From Taudactylus pleione (Eukaryota; Chordata; Amphibia; Anura; Myobatrachidae): DNA of 64,000 nucleotides. Where the stretch lies: positions 7,067,501-7,131,500 of the forward strand of contig JAUIMM010000124.1 of assembly GCA_031769625.1 (NCBI GenBank), read 5' to 3'. Position numbers and translations under genes: made by a program. Each line of letters opens with the position of its first letter. The stretch's first letter is position 1. Below, one piece after another: positions 1-12,500 of the stretch. The notes under the pieces are model-generated. The model made no database searches and was not told where the DNA came from. It was given only the letters and a program-made list of their open reading frames with translations.

Positions 1-129
1 TTCAGGAAGTAAGAAGGTTGTTGTTTGGATTTTGCAAAAAAAAAAAAAAAGGTTAAAATTCAAAACATAGGATAGTAAACACACATAATTTTCATTAGTC
101 ACAATGTCAACAAATGTAAAAAAAAGGAA

Positions 130-1250
130 ATTCAAATACCTGAAAAATCGTGAAACAACCTCATCACGTATGACCCCCCGGACACTCTCCTCTGACCAAC
201 CTCGGGGGGGGGCCATCCTCAGGCAAGGCATCCTCTGGCTGCATTGGGACACCACTCCTTATGGCAATGTTGTGAAATATCCCACACAGGACCACAATGT
301 TGGAAACCATAGCCGGCAAATACATGAGGTCGCCACCAGAGTGGTTGAGGCATCAAAATCGGCCTTTTAAAAGGCCAATACAATGCTCCACCACCTGCCT
401 GGTGGCAGTAAGTGCGGAATTATATTGACTTTGTGGCCCTGGTGTAGGAACCAAATAAGGAGTGAGCAGCCAGGGCGTGCAAGGGTAACCACTGTCTCCT
501 GTGAAAATAAAAAACATTCAGTACCATTTCTAAGTCAACAGTGTTTGCTTTAAAAATTAGGGGTACCACTTACCCAGAAGCCACGCATCACCAGCTTGTA
601 GGTTGTTTAATTTGTGCCAAAGCCCTGATTGCTGGATGACAAATGAATCATGTGCACTTCCTGGAAATTTGGCATTCAGGTACAGGATCTGGAGGGAGGC
701 ATCACATACCACCATTACATTCATTGAATGGAAATGTTTACGGTTCCTAAATATTGCCTCCAGTGCTGCTGGAGGCTGAAGTGTGAGTGCCGTCCACAAC
801 CCCTATGATGTGTGGGAAGCCTGCAATTTTGAAAAATTTCTGCTTCACCACATTAAGGGAACCCATATCCAATGGCATATTAATAAAATGATGGAGGTGC
901 TTAAAGAGTGCATCCATTACCGCCCTCAGAATCCTTGAAAAGGAGGATTGGGAAATGCCAGCAACGATCACAACCGTGGTCTGGAAGGATCCTGAGGCGC
1001 AAAAATGTAACACCGACATTAACTGCGTAAGTGGTGGTATTGCTGTTGGATTGTTAATTTGCCTTTCAAGATCACTCTCTATTAATGAAAGAGTGTCTAG
1101 GATGATTTTGTGTGGTAGGCGATAACGCTGATAAAACCACATCGTCAGGCATTCCAAAAAGGGTGACATGTGTTCTAAATATCTGGGGCCTTGCACGCCT
1201 ACGATGCCTATGCCTAGGAGGATGTTCAGGTTGGTCGGGGTCATGGACCA
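130..1250 (-). pseudogene. Harbinger transposase (DDE nuclease), disabled
   Basis: This is the nuclease of a PIF/Harbinger transposon, which in active elements cuts DNA together with the Myb-like partner. The first part (about 1244-747) holds the helical N-terminal region and the first catalytic Asp in VVDGTH. The second part (about 790-574) holds the second Asp region, VCDASLQ followed by PGSAHDSF. A 75-bp intron at 499-573 has a GTAAGT donor and a CAG acceptor; splicing it joins DAWLLG to GDSGYP. The third part (498 to about 130) holds VVEHCIGLLKGRF with the catalytic Glu, then the usual tail (VLCGIFHNIA). Two breaks are visible: a frameshift just after DGTH near 785-795, and a TGA at 353-355 where the family has Arg, consistent with CGA to TGA decay. 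The gene end is approximate. Confidence 0.88.
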
Positions 1251-1534
1251 TCACCACTATAATTCGCCCAACATCAATCTGAAATGTTAGACAATGTAGT
1301 TATTTAAACCACATTTAAAAATGTGAAAATATACTTATCTTTTTTACACATTAAGAAGAATCTTACAGGGTCAGGCAGTGACATCTTGAATTAAACATAC
1401 GAATTAGATTTACCATAAAAATAATGTTAAAATTAACACAAAATAAAGACAGGCTAAGGTAAAAATATAAAGAATGCATGCACTACACAGATGATGTTGT
1501 TATTCTAGGATTTTCATTGAAAATTAAAATGTAC

Positions 1535-1714
1535 GCTAACGCCACAGACAGGAGATGAGCAAAATATACGCAATAGAGGTTACAAAATAATGCTAAATGG
1601 TATGCTAACGCCACAGACAGGAGATGAGCAAAATATATACGCAATAGAGGTTACAAAATAACGCTAAATGGTATGCTAACGCCACAGACAGGAGATGAGC
1701 AAAATATACGCAAT
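1535..1714. repeat. ~70-bp tandem repeat, about 2.6 copies
   Basis: Units begin at 1535, 1604 and 1675 with GCTAACGCCACAGACAGG and are nearly identical. They sit in the non-coding middle of the Harbinger element, between its two divergent genes. That is where promoters or transposase binding sites could lie, but no such function is shown. The rest of 1250-2390 is AT-rich with no other feature I can name. Confidence 0.8.
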
Positions 1715-2397
1715 ACATTTCGCATTTTTGATTGCCAAATAATCATTTGGCCCAAAAAAAAAAATGAATAGTGTGACCCCTTAAAAAAACATGATAAATT
1801 CGTAAAATAAACAGGGTCTAATGTATGTCAAGAAACACTTACCGCACAAAGATGATCCCCAAAATATAAATGCAGTCCACAAGACAAAAGGAGAGAAAAA
1901 AAATAAAAAATATGAACATTAAAAAAATTAAAAAAAAAAACAAGTTTAAATCGAGCCAAAAAGTGACCCACCAAACTTACCTCAACACAAAAAAAAAAAG
2001 GCTTAGGAAAAAAACGCAAAAATGCGAAAAAATAAATAAATAAAAATCGACAACTCGCACCAAATCCAAACAACTACTTCACAAACCACTACTCTGCACC
2101 TATCACAACCTCCAACCACTTCAATCAACCCACCCCGAAACAAGGCCACAAAAAAGCTTTAAATAGACCGAACTTTCCCGCTCAAATCAATGATGCACAA
2201 TAGATGCACCCGTATAATGCACACGCATCTATAAAAACGTCACGAGAGGCCACAATGGGTCTGCTGAATTCAAGGGTTTAATCATGTCCACTGAACAGCA
2301 GCAAAGCCAAAATCCAGGACCGCACAGCAAGTAGCTCCAAATTTAAAGTTACCACACAAATAAAAAAAAAAAAAAATTTTATTTTTTTTTGTAAGGT

Positions 2398-3282
2398 GTT
2401 GAGACTGACAATGAGGAGGCTGCGGGGCCTAGTACCCAGGCCAGGGCCAAACGAAAAAGGCAGCCGCAATTCACAAGAAAGGAGATGGAGGCTTTGGTGC
2501 AAAAGTGCGTGGATAACCTGCCACAGGCACCCCGAAATATGGGTGCAACCCAGAGATGAAACTGTGGGAAGAAATAGCCAGTGCTATCAATGGGGTTGGT
2601 GATTTTGTCCGTTCAACCAAAGAGGTCAAACGCCGGTACGTAAATGCTGTAACCTATTTCCAAAAATCTAAAAACTTAGTTAAAAAACTAAACATACATT
2701 TTTAAACAATAGATGGAGCAACTTCAAATATCGGCTAAAACAAAAACTGGCTGATAAGGCTAGGCATGCAGGGGGGACAGGTGGTGGGCCAACCCCTGTG
2801 TCATTGGAGTTAACAGATTTGGAGGAGCTGGCACAGGGGTGTGTGCAAGAAGATGAGGTGTTTGGCGTGTCCAACATGGACACAGACATGCCAGACTTTG
2901 CAGCTCCACATGTTTCTGCAGGTAATTTAGTTATAAATGTTTGAACAACTTGTTTAAAGACAAATGTACTAATATTTTTATGATCTCTCTTTTTCACACA
3001 GGCACAGAAGAGGGCGAGTCTGCTCCAGAACTGAGATTTGGCTGCAGTAGATCTGCTGGCTCCACAGGGGAGGAAGCAGTACACGTCAACAGCTCCTTCT
3101 TCATTTCTCCTGCAACTGGGGCTGCCAGGAAACAACTTAGATATCCTAAGCAATCCGCTGGCGGTGATGCAGGGCAGGCAGGACCAAGTTTGGACATCTG
3201 CTCCAGACTGAAGGACCTGCCAACAATTTCTGACATGTCTACTGTCACTGCATATGAAACTGTCACCATTGACAGAATGGTG
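2398..3282 (+). pseudogene. Harbinger Myb/SANT-like protein gene, three exons, frameshifted
   Basis: This is the second Harbinger gene; the family's Myb-like protein binds transposon ends and helps the nuclease. Exon 1 encodes a basic stretch (KRKRQPQFTRKEMEALV) that opens a Myb/SANT-like domain. A frameshift near 2553 separates it from KLWEEIASAINGVG. An intron with a GTACGT donor spans 2636-2712 and joins KRR to WSNFKYRLKQKLADKARHAG, the usual end of the domain. Exon 2 ends at 2921 and a second intron runs 2922-3001, so the protein continues SAG-TEEGE. Downstream the open frame runs without a stop into hAT-derived sequence from about 3283. The C-terminal part (3002-3282) is not recognisable. 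The true upstream start is uncertain. Confidence 0.75.
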
Positions 3283-4278
3283 GAGGATTATATCGGTGAC
3301 AGCATCCAAGTAGGCATGTCAGACAGTCCATACCTGTACTGGCAGGAAAAAGAGGCAACTTGGAGGCCCCTGTACAAACTGGCTCTATTTTATCTAAGTT
3401 GCCCGCCTTCCAGTGTGTACTCTGAAAGAGTGTTTAGTGCAGCCGGGAACCTTGTCAGCGAAAGGCGTTGGAGGTTGCTTCCACAAAATGTGGAGATGAT
3501 GATCATAAAAATTAATTATCAATTCTTCCATGGAGACAAGCCTAGAGAAAGTACTGTGGTTGTGGATTCCAGTGGGGATGAATTAATACGCTGTGAGGAT
3601 GTACACAACACTGAAGAGGGTGAGGAATCAGTGGATGAGGAGGATGAGGATGACATCTTGCCTCCGTAGAGCCAGTTTGTGCAGGGACAGATTAATTGCC
3701 AGCTTGTTTTGTGGGGGCCCAAACGAACCAATCATTTCAGCCACAGTCGTGTGGCAGACCCTGGCACTGAAATGATTGGTTTGTTAAAGTGTGCATGTCC
3801 TGTTTATACAAAATAAGGGTGGGTGGGAGGGCCCAAGGACAATTCCGTCTTGCACCTCTTTTTTTACTTTGCATTATGTACTGTTTGGGGCTTTGTTTTT
3901 CAAAATGCCATCCTGTCTGCCACTGCAGTGTAACTCCTAGATGGGCCACGTGTTTGTGCCACCCACTTGTGTTGCTTAGCATAGTCATCCAGCTACCTCG
4001 GTGCAACCTTTTGGCCTAAAAACAATATTGTTCAGAATAGACTGGGATGAGTGGAAATGAATGTTATTGAGGTTAATAATAGCATAGGAACAAAAAAAAC
4101 ACAAATTCTGTGATTTTAGCATTTTTTATGCTTTTTACCCAAAAAATACAGATTCAAAATACAAAACCCAAAACACGGAAGGGTGGTTTTGGCAAAACCA
4201 ATCCAGATCCAAACCACAAAGAGAGATCCAGATTCAAAACACAAAACATGAAAAGTGTCCGGTGCACACCCCTACTTT
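3283..4278 (+). mobile_element. hAT transposon, 3' end only (transposase C-terminus plus terminal repeat)
   Basis: An open frame to 3669 encodes a hAT dimerisation domain: YLYWQEKEATWRPLYKLA, then CPPSSVYSERVFSAAGNLVS and RRWRLLPQNVEMM. An acidic tail ends at a stop at 3667-3669. The 3' non-coding part ends at the terminal repeat CGGTGCACACCCC near 4263-4275. A near-identical stretch lies at 57279-58268, with homology starting at the same base (AGGATTA, TATCGGTGAC), so this is a 5'-truncated element or fragment. It abuts Harbinger sequence directly on its left. No target duplication can be tested because the other end is absent. Confidence 0.85.
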
Positions 4279-4469
4279 ATATGCTCCAGCCTTTTAGTCT
4301 GTTCTATTGTTATAATAAATTATATTTTTATTTTCAAAAGGGATACTCACACAGTCCTTTTACTTTAGATGTAAAACTTCTCTCCTATATATATACAGGA
4401 TATCACATGCGCCGTTTTTTCTGTTATATAGATTTTACATGTGCTGTAACTCCAGTTTAACAGTTTCTA
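4279..4469. other. Unassigned stretch
   Basis: This lies between the hAT end and the recognisable part of the LTR remnant. It may belong to the 5' part of that LTR, but I cannot align it by eye. Confidence 0.3.
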
Positions 4470-5903
4470 CACTAGTTCTGCGTCTGGATCTCCAGCATAC
4501 ATACTCAGCACAGCAGCTGTGTACGGATTCCAAGTGTCATTCTCCTGTACCTGTGCCAGCTTTTGAATCACCAGCATGTATATTCAGTATAGCATCTGCG
4601 TACTGACTCCTAGTGTATTTTGCCAGTACACCTCTTTGTCTACATTCCCAGAGCAAGTCCACATCAGGATGCCCAGTGTTCCATTTAGTTCTCCACTTCT
4701 GCTTCTCCAGTGTTACCCAGAGTAAGGCTGCGTCTGGATCTCTGGTGTTTCAAAGTACATTCTTTGTCTGGACTTACTATATCTTTTCCATTAATAGGTA
4801 CAAGGTGATCTGAAAACTGCAATAGAACATTTTAAAGTTTATCTTGTTGAATTGTGAGTGTATTTGTGTGAATAAATCTTTTTTTGGATAGTAAACTGCT
4901 ATGCTAACAAGCATCTGAATCAGCAACTTCCAGTATCATCTAATTTCTAGTATTTCCCAGTGTCATTACATTGCTAGTGCACCAGTGTTTTCTCATTTTT
5001 GTATTGTTTCCTGGTCTTCCTGCCACTCCCAGGTACAGTACCTGTCCAGAGGGCCACAACCTGCTCACTTGGTGCAGAGAAACCCAAATCCCAATAGGAT
5101 GAGTCACTGGTGAAGACCACCAAGTGGGTTAGACTCCGCACCTCTGGGCAGGTCTAGCCACACCTGGTTTTGGACAAAATAAGAAGACTTTGGACCTCAT
5201 TAAGAGTCGGTCGAAGCGGCCGCACGGTCGTACGGGAAAAGGGGCCGGATATGCAAATGATTCCCTCGCAAGTTGCGTCCCTAAGTTCGGATCGGTAGCT
5301 GGCCGACCAAGGGGAGGAAGCGGCCGGAAGACAAAAAAATACGCCCACTTCTCGTACGCATTGCACATCATCTCCGGGCATATAAGGATTAATCGAGACC
5401 ATCGGGAACCATCGGAACTGGTCATAGAGCTTAAGGTTGACCATACCCTCTCTTAAGCTCTACGATCATGTCAGTGTGAAAACCTCCCATGTCACATGTG
5501 CCATGACGCTACTTTGTTAATTATGCACTCCCATAAACCGTATGCACTCCCCTAAAATGCCGTTCGCATAATTAGGCACGCCTGCGTCCGGATCTCCACT
5601 CCCCCATTTTCAAGCACCTTCCCCTGTTACCACCCACAAACGCCTCAATCTGTCCCTCAAACTACCGACCTGGCTGTGTTCAAGGAGAGAGAAATTTGTG
5701 ATTGTAGCGGCTATTTTGCGCATGCGCATTGCGAACTTTACGCATGCGCAGTATAGCGAACATCGGTGGCGTACGACCATGCGGCTGCTTCGACCGACTC
5801 TGAATGAGGTCCTTAGTCACTGCCACTCTCAGTTATTTCCAAGCCACCCCAATCCCCCAGATTTTAGTCCTCTATTGAGGAGTTCCTTGTGCTGATCGTG
5901 ACA
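4470..5903 (+). mobile_element. LTR remnant related to the solo LTR at 22.4-24.4 kb
   Basis: Three stretches match the solo LTR at 22425-24435 in the same order and orientation. They are the degenerate ~80-bp repeats (4480-4780), the region around GGGCCACAACCTGCT and GTTAGACTCC (5050-5160), and the end TGACA near 5899-5903. The 5' start is not recognisable. A MITE at 5192-5812 splits the copy. No coding sequence for gag or pol is present. The retrovirus-like superfamily is not determined. Confidence 0.6.
5192..5812. mobile_element. Inverted-repeat MITE, Harbinger-like, 621 bp
   Basis: Termini are long inverted repeats: GGACCTCATTAAGAGTCGGT at the left and its near-complement ending CTGAATGAGGTCC at the right. 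The flanks are TTT and TTA, an imperfect 3-bp duplication. The interior is GC- and CpG-rich and palindromic. It relates to the family at 20693-21289. Open frames inside it are by-products of GC richness. Confidence 0.75.
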
Positions 5904-6571
5904 AGTGGATAGAAATAGGTGAATGAGGTTCATCTGAGATAAATGAAATTTCTAATAAAAAATATATAGGCATCATATATATAAAAGCAATTTATTGTAT
6001 GTTTTTACAGAAAATAACACAATTAAAATAGAAAGGTACATGTATAAAAGTGTAAAGCAGATTAATAATACAATGGTAAAAATGTCCACCACTTGTCAAT
6101 GAGAGAAATCCATGTGAAAAATATTCTCCTTATTAGTCTGAATAGTACAAACAGGTTATGTATTTGTACAATGTTGCAAAATGTTCCTTATGATTTCGAA
6201 CAAAGTTTAATAGCCAGTTGGTTGTGCTAGCAGTTTCTTTGTTTAAAAATAGTATATGTGGTTGCCATTCCCTTAATTACAAGGTTCCTCTCTTGTATAT
6301 GCCGGTACTTCAGAATACAAATCCCTTTGTTGAAAACTTTCACTTTCGTATGTATAAAAAGATGATTAATAAAATCTAAAATAAGAATTGGTCTTGTGGT
6401 GCATGCACCTCCAACTTGTCTCGCTTTTAGAAAGAGGAAAGGACTGGAGACCTGTCACGGGCATATAGAAGCTGCAGCCCACAGGTGTCCTCTGGTAGTG
6501 GATGAGTTCTCCCTGACAAAGCCCAACCGAGAGAAACACATAGGATACACCCATTGATTGCCAAACCGAAG
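5904..6571. other. AT-rich sequence, possible PLE terminal remnant
   Basis: No gene is seen. Near 6513-6545 the motif CCCTGACAAAG followed by a GAGAAACACATAGG tail resembles the start of PLE terminal repeats seen elsewhere in this window. A PLE fragment is therefore possible but weakly supported. Confidence 0.3.
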
Positions 6572-6770
6572 CTCACAATATTGTTTTTATCTAGTTTAGG
6601 CCAAAAGGTCGCACCAAGCTAGCTGACTGACTAAGCTAATTGACAGCAGTGGGTGGCACAAGCATGTGGCAGTTCAACTTCCAAGATGGCGCATCAGGAA
6701 TCAAATGTTTTCATTTATCAAGAGGACAGAGGGAGATGGAGTATGTATGTAGTTCAAGGCAGACCCTGTC
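6572..6770 (+). mobile_element. hAT terminal-region fragment
   Basis: This stretch aligns by eye with 44655-44850, the outer arm of the large hAT-ended repeat. Shared blocks include GCACCAAGCTAGCTG, AGCAGTGGG and CATGGCAGTTCAACTTC, as well as GGAGTATGTATGTAG. It has no terminal repeat of its own. Confidence 0.7.
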
Positions 6771-7265
6771 ATTATCACCCATCATTATTGGTGCTTTTTT
6801 CTACAAGACAGCGGTGCCAAATGGCAGGGCCTGTATGAACGGTCAGTTCACCTGACCATTCCGCCTGCTATAGCTGATGCTATCGACAGCTACAGCCTGG
6901 AAATGCCCTATCCCCACAGCAGGGACAGTGCTGTCCCTGCTGCGGGGGCTACCAGCACCAGGGTTGCCTGGGGGTCCTTGCGATACTTGCGAGATCCTGC
7001 ACATGCTCAGTGGAGCTGGCCGGGACAGAGACACAGCGCATCAGCACTAGGCTGATGCACTGTGTACTCAGGCAGGGATCACTGGAGGGGAGAGTGAACA
7101 CTCCCCTGCTCTGGCCGATGAGATGTTCTTACATCTCATCAGTAGTGCTTCTTGCTTTGCCATGGTAAAGAGGCAAAGCATGAAGCAATATAGCGGCACT
7201 TAACATGCCACTATAATACATCTCCACGTAGGCTCCTAAATCTCTCTGTACATTTTAAATCTGCC
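6771..7265. other. No recognisable feature
   Basis: Mixed-composition sequence. I see no gene, repeat end or motif I can name. Confidence 0.4.
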
Positions 7266-7424
7266 CCATCTGCAGTGCAGCATGGTTTCTCATTCATCCA
7301 CTGGGGTACACTGGAGCTCACTACAGTTGGGTATAGATGGTAGTAGAGTAGAGTAGAGCCTGGCACTTTAAATAATTTAGAAGTGTGACTGGCTTCTCCA
7401 CCTCTATTTTATTTTAATTTTACA
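7266..7424 (-). repeat. Fragment of the inverted-repeat element that hosts PLE-1
   Basis: The reverse complement matches 19089-19200: GGAGAAGCCAGTCACACTTC, then AGTGCCAGGCTCTACTCTAC, then GAGCTCCAGTGTACCCC. Only that portion of the element is present. Confidence 0.7.
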
Positions 7425-8628
7425 AAGAATGCAGCCAAGTCTGCCTAGATTAGGGATCCTTGGCCAACTCTACAAAGGTTGTGGTCCGGGTCCCTGGCGC
7501 CCTGCCACAGTCAGACCAAAGGAGTGCAGAGGGCTTTTTTAAAAAGAATATGAGAGCTCCCATATGCTGCTGCAAGAAATTGAGACATGTTTCTGGAAGG
7601 GCCACCACAGTTGGAAACAGCTTATGTCTGGGTTCCTCTTCTGCCTGAGCCCAGCATCCTGGCCGCAGCAGCATGTAAGTATACCACTGCTTCTGAGTAG
7701 TCAGGAGCAGTGGAGTAAGACTGGGCTCGGTGACACACAGCTGAACAGCGCATCTCGCTCCCTCCTTCCACCTGAAGTGATTAAGGAGAGTGAGTTTCAT
7801 TACAGTCAGTATTGACTGTTTCTGCCATGCTTTGTGATAGCTTTGGCTGTCACCAATACTTCTGCTCAGCATGCCCCCCCCCCCCCCCGATTCCCCTGCA
7901 AGCAAATTAAGGTGCCATTCTTGCGCTGCTTCCATGGGATGAATAGACAGTGCTAGAGGCCTTGTATGCAGGGGTTTGTGAAGAGGGGGGCAGGTGCCCT
8001 AAATGCCCACCATGAGCGGGAACTGTTGGGAGTGACCCGCCTTGGCTTATAGCAGATCAGTGTCCGCGTCTCTGGCCATGGAGAGTAGGCACGAGGACAG
8101 CAGTGAGAATCCCTTTCCTGTTAGCAGGGAGTGGTCTTCACAGAAGTGTCCCTCCCAATATGCTGTGCTGGCGGCAGATTACCATGCCAGCATGTCTGGT
8201 CTCTGCTACACCGCACACTGTTCTGGCCTGTACTCCCTGTGCATTGTCCAGAGAGGAGGCTTCCAGACTTCCTTAACAGCGCCGAGTGCATACAGCCTCC
8301 AGGGAGACCAGGTGCTGTAGGCATTAAACAGTCAGAGCCAGCTGAGAACGTTTTTCTCATAGTGCTACATTATACTTCTGTGGAACAGCTGGCTGCTGTA
8401 AAACCCACCATGTTTATAAATCTATTTATGGGGGAGGTTTGGAATGTGGCTTAACAAACAGCTGCCTAATATCTCTATATAGTGTCTGTTTTAGAGATGA
8501 ATAGCGGGCACCATAAATATTCAGACTATTATACTTAGTAGGTCTATACATAGAGGTTCCAACACCCTAGACCTCTCCTGACTAGGGATGTTAAATTTTT
8601 TATGAGCTTGTGAAAGGCGGTGCTGCAG

Positions 8629-8659
<31 letters not shown>

Positions 8660-8944
8660 TTCACATACACAGCAACGCACTTCAGTGCAGGTAATCCTAT
8701 AGATCTCCAGATAAAATTTCAAATTGTGTTTTGCTGCTTTATCCTTAAATATCCTCTTGCCAGGAGGATCCCAGAAAAGATGCAGATAGTAGTAATAGTG
8801 CACTCTTAAGAGATCTGCCAGCTGAGAAGAGCTGATTACTGGGCTATGTACAAAGTTCTTAACCTTGATGTATGTGAGCATTATTACAAGTAAAATTATA
8901 CTTTTTATACTATCCTCACGAGTGCGCTATTCCTACTATCTGCA

Positions 8945-8980
<36 letters not shown>

Positions 8981-9796
8981 ACTAATGCTTCTCTGCCACC
9001 ACGGCTAAGATGCAAGGCAACTGGTGTGCATGCTGTGTATGTATAGTATCTATATATGTATATCTATATATATAGTACTAGTTTCGACAGCACATATACA
9101 AAATTGGATCCTCCCCTATACTCTGTACTTCCCTTAGGAGTTATGTTTAGGCATAGATAGTTATTTATTATGTGCTCGCTGCGGCAGCATATACTATAAA
9201 TGTGACTTCCTGGATCTACCCTAATCGGGAACAGGAGTTCTCAGAACGTATGGCCATACCTGTTGCCCAGAATTACAGCAAGAATGTACACATCTCTAGT
9301 ACTGTGCTATGTGGAGGCTTATTGGCGGCATGGCTTACCCTATGACCCTACTAAGAGTGGAGGTCTTGCGCAGAAGAGCTCCCCTCCGGGCAGGTCTCCA
9401 TCTTAATATGCTAGAGGGCACTGTCAGTTAAGAGGGGCAACTGTCAGGGAATCTCCTTGCTAGCACAGTTACCGGCAGCCTTTTATAAGGCACGCTATCT
9501 TGTGTAGAGTTTCATGTAATCAACGTGTTTGTTCAATGCGCCCCACATGCACAATATTTTCTCTGAAGCATTGCTCCCTAAGAGTCTGATATTTTCTGAA
9601 GGGGCTGGGGGAGTTTTTATTGTTCCTAAATACGCATACCCTTGATAGCATCTGTTGCTACTTGCCCAGGGCTAATCTTGCCTCAAGACTACAGCCAAAA
9701 TAGCCTTGGGGCTTATAGCAGAGCATGATATATTAATCTCCCATAAGTGTGTAGATTACTTTACACTTCTGCATCTCATATATATTATGTGTGTGG

Positions 9797-9843
<47 letters not shown>

Positions 9844-9878
9844 ACATATATTTATATCCATATATATATATATATATA

Positions 9879-9921
<43 letters not shown>

Positions 9922-12500
9922 TAGATGTATAGTTATACCTATATTTCCACAATCACTGAAAACCAGGTAGTCTATGGACCTGGCATGAACAGGCCATTTT
10001 CGTCTTTTCTTGTAAGCTAAGCGGGACTTGTGTGCTTGCCTTGGCAGCATGTACACTAATTTTATAAAATGGGTTTTTAATTGTCCAGTGTACAATAGAT
10101 TAAGTGACTCTATACCCTAGAGTCATATTCTGCAGTTTTCATTGTGATAGTCACAATACCTTCCGACATTGAAAAACTCTGCTTAGAAGTACATGACCCA
10201 AAGCAGGTCCTGTAGCCTTCTTGTATGTTCACACATATCTATAAGACTATGTACTTACATAGGTGCTCCTGGAGCACTAGGTGTCTGGGATCAGCTCAGA
10301 TTGTTCTAAGGAGGGCATTCTGCCTCATAACACTTAGGTCTAAGGCTATCGCATCGCAACCTTGAAAAATATTTAGTGTAGTTCTTTCGCTATTAGTTAA
10401 TATTAAAGGTGCCCATTTTCGAATAGCCTATTATTATGTAAAACTGCAGTACTTAGCTGCAGTGGTGCACATGGTTAGCGCCCGGTAATTATAAGCCACT
10501 AAGAATGCAGTATTCTAAGTACTATATAAGCATGCTGATCTCCTGGTGCAGGAATCTGACAGCAAACTTACTCGGTTGGTACTAGCTCTTACTTTCAAAG
10601 AGATTCACTTCTCATGCAGCGATGTATATGTACGTACATACGTGTGTGTATATAATATATATTCCCATGCTTCTTAGGAATTTCATAAGAATTGGGAAAA
10701 CCTGTTTAAAACCCTAACTGGGGTTAGCAATACAGGTATATCCCTTTTAATTGGGATAACTAACACATTCTATCTCTGATGTACATGTGTCCTTCTCAGT
10801 ATGGATTTTGGTGCTCCATGTTATTCACTTGTCACAGACTAAACAAGGTTATCTCAGCAGGATAGGTCTCTAATGTGATGGCTCCAATGTGGATTTCTAT
10901 CAGACTATAGAGATCCAGGTTCTATTCCATCTCAAGGCTTAATTGGTTAAATTACAGCAGACTGCATTTACAATTACTAGGCCTGGGGGCCACTTAGCAG
11001 AAACTTAGGCCGGGTCTGGCCTGGGTTGTATTATATTGGGGGGTATCAAGTAAATCCATGAACCTGAAGTTCAATTTTTATTGTTTCCATATCCCTATCA
11101 TTGTGACCACTTTAAATGTCAAGGGTCACTGGTAGGGATCTATTGATATTTCTATATGTACCTTGACCGGTACAAGGTCTTGGTTAATATCTTCCCTGTG
11201 ATTCTGTCTCTTTGACTAATACACACTGCACCATTATAAGTGTTGATGTAATGATACTTAACTAGCAGACCATTTTTGGGGGTATTTGTATATTCTCGAT
11301 ATGGATACAAATCCCTAATGGAACACCATCCAGTAAAGTCTTAGAATGCAGTCCTGTTGCATGACCATAATGTCTCCACTAACAATTCTGCTAGTTTTTT
11401 CTACAGAATTTTCTACTGCAACATCTCCAGGCTGATGTTCGAGCTGTAGACCATTGGGTATTCGCCCACCAATGCTACTCTTTATACCTGATGAAGTAGG
11501 TTGCTGTAAGATGCAAAAGGTCAGTGACATTCTACGTGGTGTACAGAGGGCTTCTCATTGCTCACAGGTAAGTGGGCTTACCCCTCATGTGCCTTGGAAA
11601 ATGCTCCTAATAGAGCAACCTGATATTACACAACCATTATTCTCCCTTTCACACCCTAGCTGCTGTTCTAAAAGTCATTAGTCCTTTTGAGTTACCTGTT
11701 CATGTTAGGTGGCTCTACTACTTAGAGCTTTCCTGGCATGTTGGTTCATTGTTCCAGCATAGCGGTTAGTGACACTACTAAACTAGAATCTGTTGGTATG
11801 CTATATTCTGGACTGAGGTGCATCTATGGGCAAGCATGCAGGTTTGCAAAACAAATCACAGTGTGACAGTCATGGGTTTGGTCTCAATCCTCTCAATGGT
11901 GTCTCTGTCTCATGTACAGTGAAATCTTCTAAAATCTGACCCTTCCGTTGTTAAAAAAAAAAAAAAAAACTTAATTAGTTGGACCTCAAGATTGATCCTG
12001 GTTGATTGTTAATTATTTGGCTTTGGCCTTCATGTATGCTCTTTGTTACAGCGGTCTGGGACAAGATCAGCTCTGTTTCTGTATATCTGTAAAATTATAC
12101 ATACAGTACATCGCTATACTTTGTTTATGCCTGGCACTACTGGGATTCTACTGTCTGCAATTTCCTCCTGTTTTGAACTCTAGTACGGTTTTCTTGAGTT
12201 TTGTTCTTGTGTTACCATCCTCCTCCTCTGGATTCTTCTTGGGGCTCTCTGCTACCAATGGTCTGGGTTGGTTTGTTTTCAGCTGAGCTTATGGTGTCCT
12301 AATGATTCTCATCTGCTGTTGTCCACTGGATAGCTGTTTTCCTGTTCCATTTGACTCATGCTGTATGTTGTGGAATTTTCTGTTCAGTAAGGAGTTTTGA
12401 TTGTCCCCTGTGCTCTGTGATGCTTGGTCCTCAGCTCTTGCTTTTTATTGGGCCTCCGGTTCTTGGTAGTCCCTGTTTCAGTTTGGCCAAGGGGTCCCAC
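7425..12500. other. Long stretch without recognisable genes; microsatellites
   Basis: No transposon protein or host exon is recognisable on either strand. Visible features are a C-run at 7874-7888 and (TA/AT)n tracts near 8632-8660, 8948-8975, 9804-9841, 9859-9877 and 9884-9915, plus an A-run at 11955-11970. The open frames rich in Ile-Tyr near 9.7-9.9 kb are translations of the AT tract. Old transposon remnants too decayed to name are likely. Confidence 0.5.

Larger units (their letters stand above)
1..3282. mobile_element. PIF/Harbinger DNA transposon, left end outside window
   Basis: Two divergent genes identify a PIF/Harbinger element: a DDE nuclease on the minus strand and a Myb/SANT-like DNA-binding protein on the plus strand. 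About 1.1 kb of AT-rich sequence lies between them, including a short tandem repeat. Both genes have introns of about 75-80 bp, and both carry a frameshift, so the copy looks inactive. Neither terminal inverted repeat was located. The left end lies before base 1. The right end is obscured where hAT sequence starts near 3283. The family call is firm from the two proteins; the right boundary is inferred. Confidence 0.85.

Noticed and set aside
7120..7145. Hammerhead core from CTGATGAG on the minus strand near 7140
   Set aside because: A stem follows but no GAAAC closes the core, and no PLE context is present.
9706..9932. Open frames rich in alternating Ile and Tyr
   Set aside because: They are translations of (AT)n microsatellite tracts.
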